A stretch of DNA of 6,039 nt, from contig CAZPRQ010000055.1 in assembly GCA_964589415.1 (NCBI GenBank), positions 1-6,039 of the forward strand. Reading direction: 5' to 3'. A program made the translations under genes and the position numbers. Below the pieces are notes generated by a model, which did not search any database, was not told the DNA's origin, and saw only the letters and a program-made list of their open reading frames with translations. Of this stretch, positions 5,467 to 6,039 are shown in pieces; positions within the stretch are counted from its first letter, which is position 1; the number at the start of each line of letters is the position of its first letter. The DNA is from CAZPRQ01 sp964589415 (GTDB taxonomy: Bacteria > Patescibacteriota > Doudnabacteria > UBA920).

Positions 5467-5579
5467 ATTTTTTACCCCCACCTGGTGACCCCGGCAGGAG
5501 TTGAACCTGCGACCTCAAGCTCCGCAAGCTTGCGCTCTATCCAGCTGAGCTACGGGGCCAAAAGGTGGGGGTAAAAAAT
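5467..5579. repeat. 17-bp inverted repeat enclosing the tRNA-Arg gene
   Basis: ATTTTTTACCCCCACCT (5467-5483) and AGGTGGGGGTAAAAAAT (5563-5579) are perfect inverted copies. The left copy shares one base with the encoded CCA end; the right copy begins three bases before the tRNA 5' end. In the minus-strand transcript they would form a 17-bp helix continuing beyond the acceptor stem, separated from it by a UUU/ACC internal loop. The repeat has no T-run placed to make it a terminator. Confidence 0.9.
5483..5559 (-). tRNA. tRNA-Arg, anticodon GCG, CCA encoded
   Basis: A full 77-base cloverleaf read on the minus strand. Acceptor GGCCCCG pairs with CGGGGTC, including one G-T pair. Next are T8-A9, D-arm GCTC/GAGC with loop AGCTGGATA, anticodon arm CAAGC/GCTTG with loop TTGCGGA, variable region AGGTC, and T-arm GCAGG/CCTGC with loop TTCAACT. 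Discriminator A is followed by CCA. The anticodon GCG (5523-5525) reads CGC and CGU. A20 in the D-loop and discriminator A agree with bacterial arginine identity. Most bacteria instead use anticodon ACG, edited to inosine. It has its own terminator; no convincing promoter was found upstream. Confidence 0.95.
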
Positions 5580-5978
5580 GAAACTCTATGTATTCTTGTA
5601 TATAGACGCTTTAACCATTTTGACGTAAGGACAAGAGGCCTCTAGCAAACCATGCGCGTCAAACAAAATTATAACTTCCAAAAATTCCTCATTATTTTAA
5701 CAGTAATAGCCAAATTGCACAACACACACTCATAAACGTGAGCCTAAGAACCTTCAATTACAAAGGTCATCTTTGCGCTGCGCAAAGATGACCTTTGTTA
5801 ACCGGACTGCCAATAACCTGTTGCTATAACCTATTTAAAATGGTAAAATTGAACGGAAATAGAGATTTTCTTAAGTAAGGCCGTCCTGTTTCTAACCCAT
5901 ATCATATCCGCAAAAAAAATTAGATTAGCAAACCGCCATTAATTTTCCAAATTTATATATCCGTCCTGCCTGCTTGAC
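5580..5978. other. Gene-less interval between divergent tRNA genes
   Basis: About 400 bases, AT-rich, with stops in all frames and no open frame of convincing length. It contains the 39-bp palindrome at 5760-5798, a 10-bp palindrome AGAGGCCTCT (5634-5643) and two copies of CCGTCCTG (5881-5888 and 5961-5968). It must hold the promoters of both tRNA genes, but no -35/-10 pair there is good enough to call. AT-rich TATATA stretches occur near 5597-5602 and 5954-5959. Confidence 0.6.
5760..5798. repeat. 39-bp near-perfect palindrome
   Basis: ACAAAGGTCATCTTTGCGC (5760-5778) and its exact inverted copy (5780-5798) are separated by a single T. As RNA or single-stranded DNA this is a very stable hairpin. 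No T-run follows on either strand, so it is not a standard intrinsic terminator. It could be a dispersed repeat unit, a cruciform or a protein-binding site. Confidence 0.9.
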
Positions 5979-6039
5979 GGCCTTGTAGCTCAATGGATAG
6001 AGCAGTGCTCTTCTAAGGCATTGATGTAGGTTCGATTCC
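5979..6039 (+). tRNA. tRNA-Arg, anticodon TCT, 3' end beyond window
   Basis: Acceptor 5' strand GGCCTTG, T8-A9, D-arm GCTC/GAGC with loop AATGGATA, anticodon arm GTGCT/GGCAT with loop CTTCTAA (anticodon TCT at 6012-6014). Then variable TGAT, T-stem GTAGG, loop TTCGATT and the first two bases of the returning T-stem. The last three T-stem bases, the acceptor 3' strand and the discriminator lie outside. It reads AGA and AGG. A20 supports arginine identity. No intron is visible in the anticodon loop. It is divergent from tRNA-Arg(GCG). Confidence 0.92.

Noticed and set aside
5652..5735. A 27-residue plus-strand frame with a hydrophobic stretch (FLIILTVIAKL)
   Set aside because: There is no ribosome site and no neighbouring partner gene; open frames of this length are common by chance in AT-rich sequence.
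5483..6039. tRNA-associated integration sites flanking a mobile element
   Set aside because: No second copy of either tRNA 3' end is seen in the window, and there are no phage or transposon genes besides the Xer-type recombinase.
1..6039. CRISPR array
   Set aside because: No regularly spaced direct repeats are visible anywhere in the window.

Overview
The window looks like a piece of a bacterial chromosome carrying housekeeping genes. Several features fit a member of the Candidate Phyla Radiation (Patescibacteria): the wording of the polynucleotide phosphorylase, a compact rpsO/pnp locus, a lone Xer-type recombinase, a tiny zinc-ribbon protein and short intergenic spaces. The protein families support 'bacterium' firmly. 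The phylum is an inference from recalled sequence character and was not tested by a search.

Layout. Positions 1-3792 hold four genes on the minus strand. In transcription order they are a RimK-like ATP-grasp protein (2950-3792), ribosomal protein S15 (rpsO, 2557-2838), a 141-residue protein I do not recognise (2116-2541), and polynucleotide phosphorylase (pnp, 1-1995; its C-terminus lies beyond the window). rpsO followed by pnp is a classic bacterial operon; here an extra gene sits between them. Promoter-like sequences lie before the ATP-grasp gene, before rpsO and directly before pnp. The ribosome binding sites of both rpsO and pnp can be drawn into small hairpins.

At 3793-3938 a short divergent control region separates the ATP-grasp gene from a plus-strand tyrosine recombinase (3939-4937) that has all expected catalytic residues. 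A 14-bp stem at 4995-5027 then separates this gene from a convergent minus-strand gene for a 58-residue rubredoxin-type zinc-ribbon protein (5064-5240), whose leader carries a second dyad.

From 5241 to the end there are two divergent arginine tRNA genes. The minus-strand tRNA-Arg has anticodon GCG, an encoded CCA end and its own intrinsic terminator. It is enclosed by a perfect 17-bp inverted repeat, so the primary transcript could pair its leader with its trailer. The plus-strand tRNA-Arg(TCT) is cut by the window edge. The roughly 400 bases between them hold no convincing gene but do contain a near-perfect 39-bp palindrome.

Working together: S15 and PNPase link ribosome assembly and RNA turnover. 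The recombinase probably serves chromosome dimer resolution or another site-specific recombination. The ATP-grasp protein probably ligates an amino acid or amine to a carboxylate on an unknown substrate. No complete novel system is evident. The most unusual items are the tRNA-enclosing inverted repeat, the GCG arginine anticodon and the unknown gene inside the rpsO-pnp unit.
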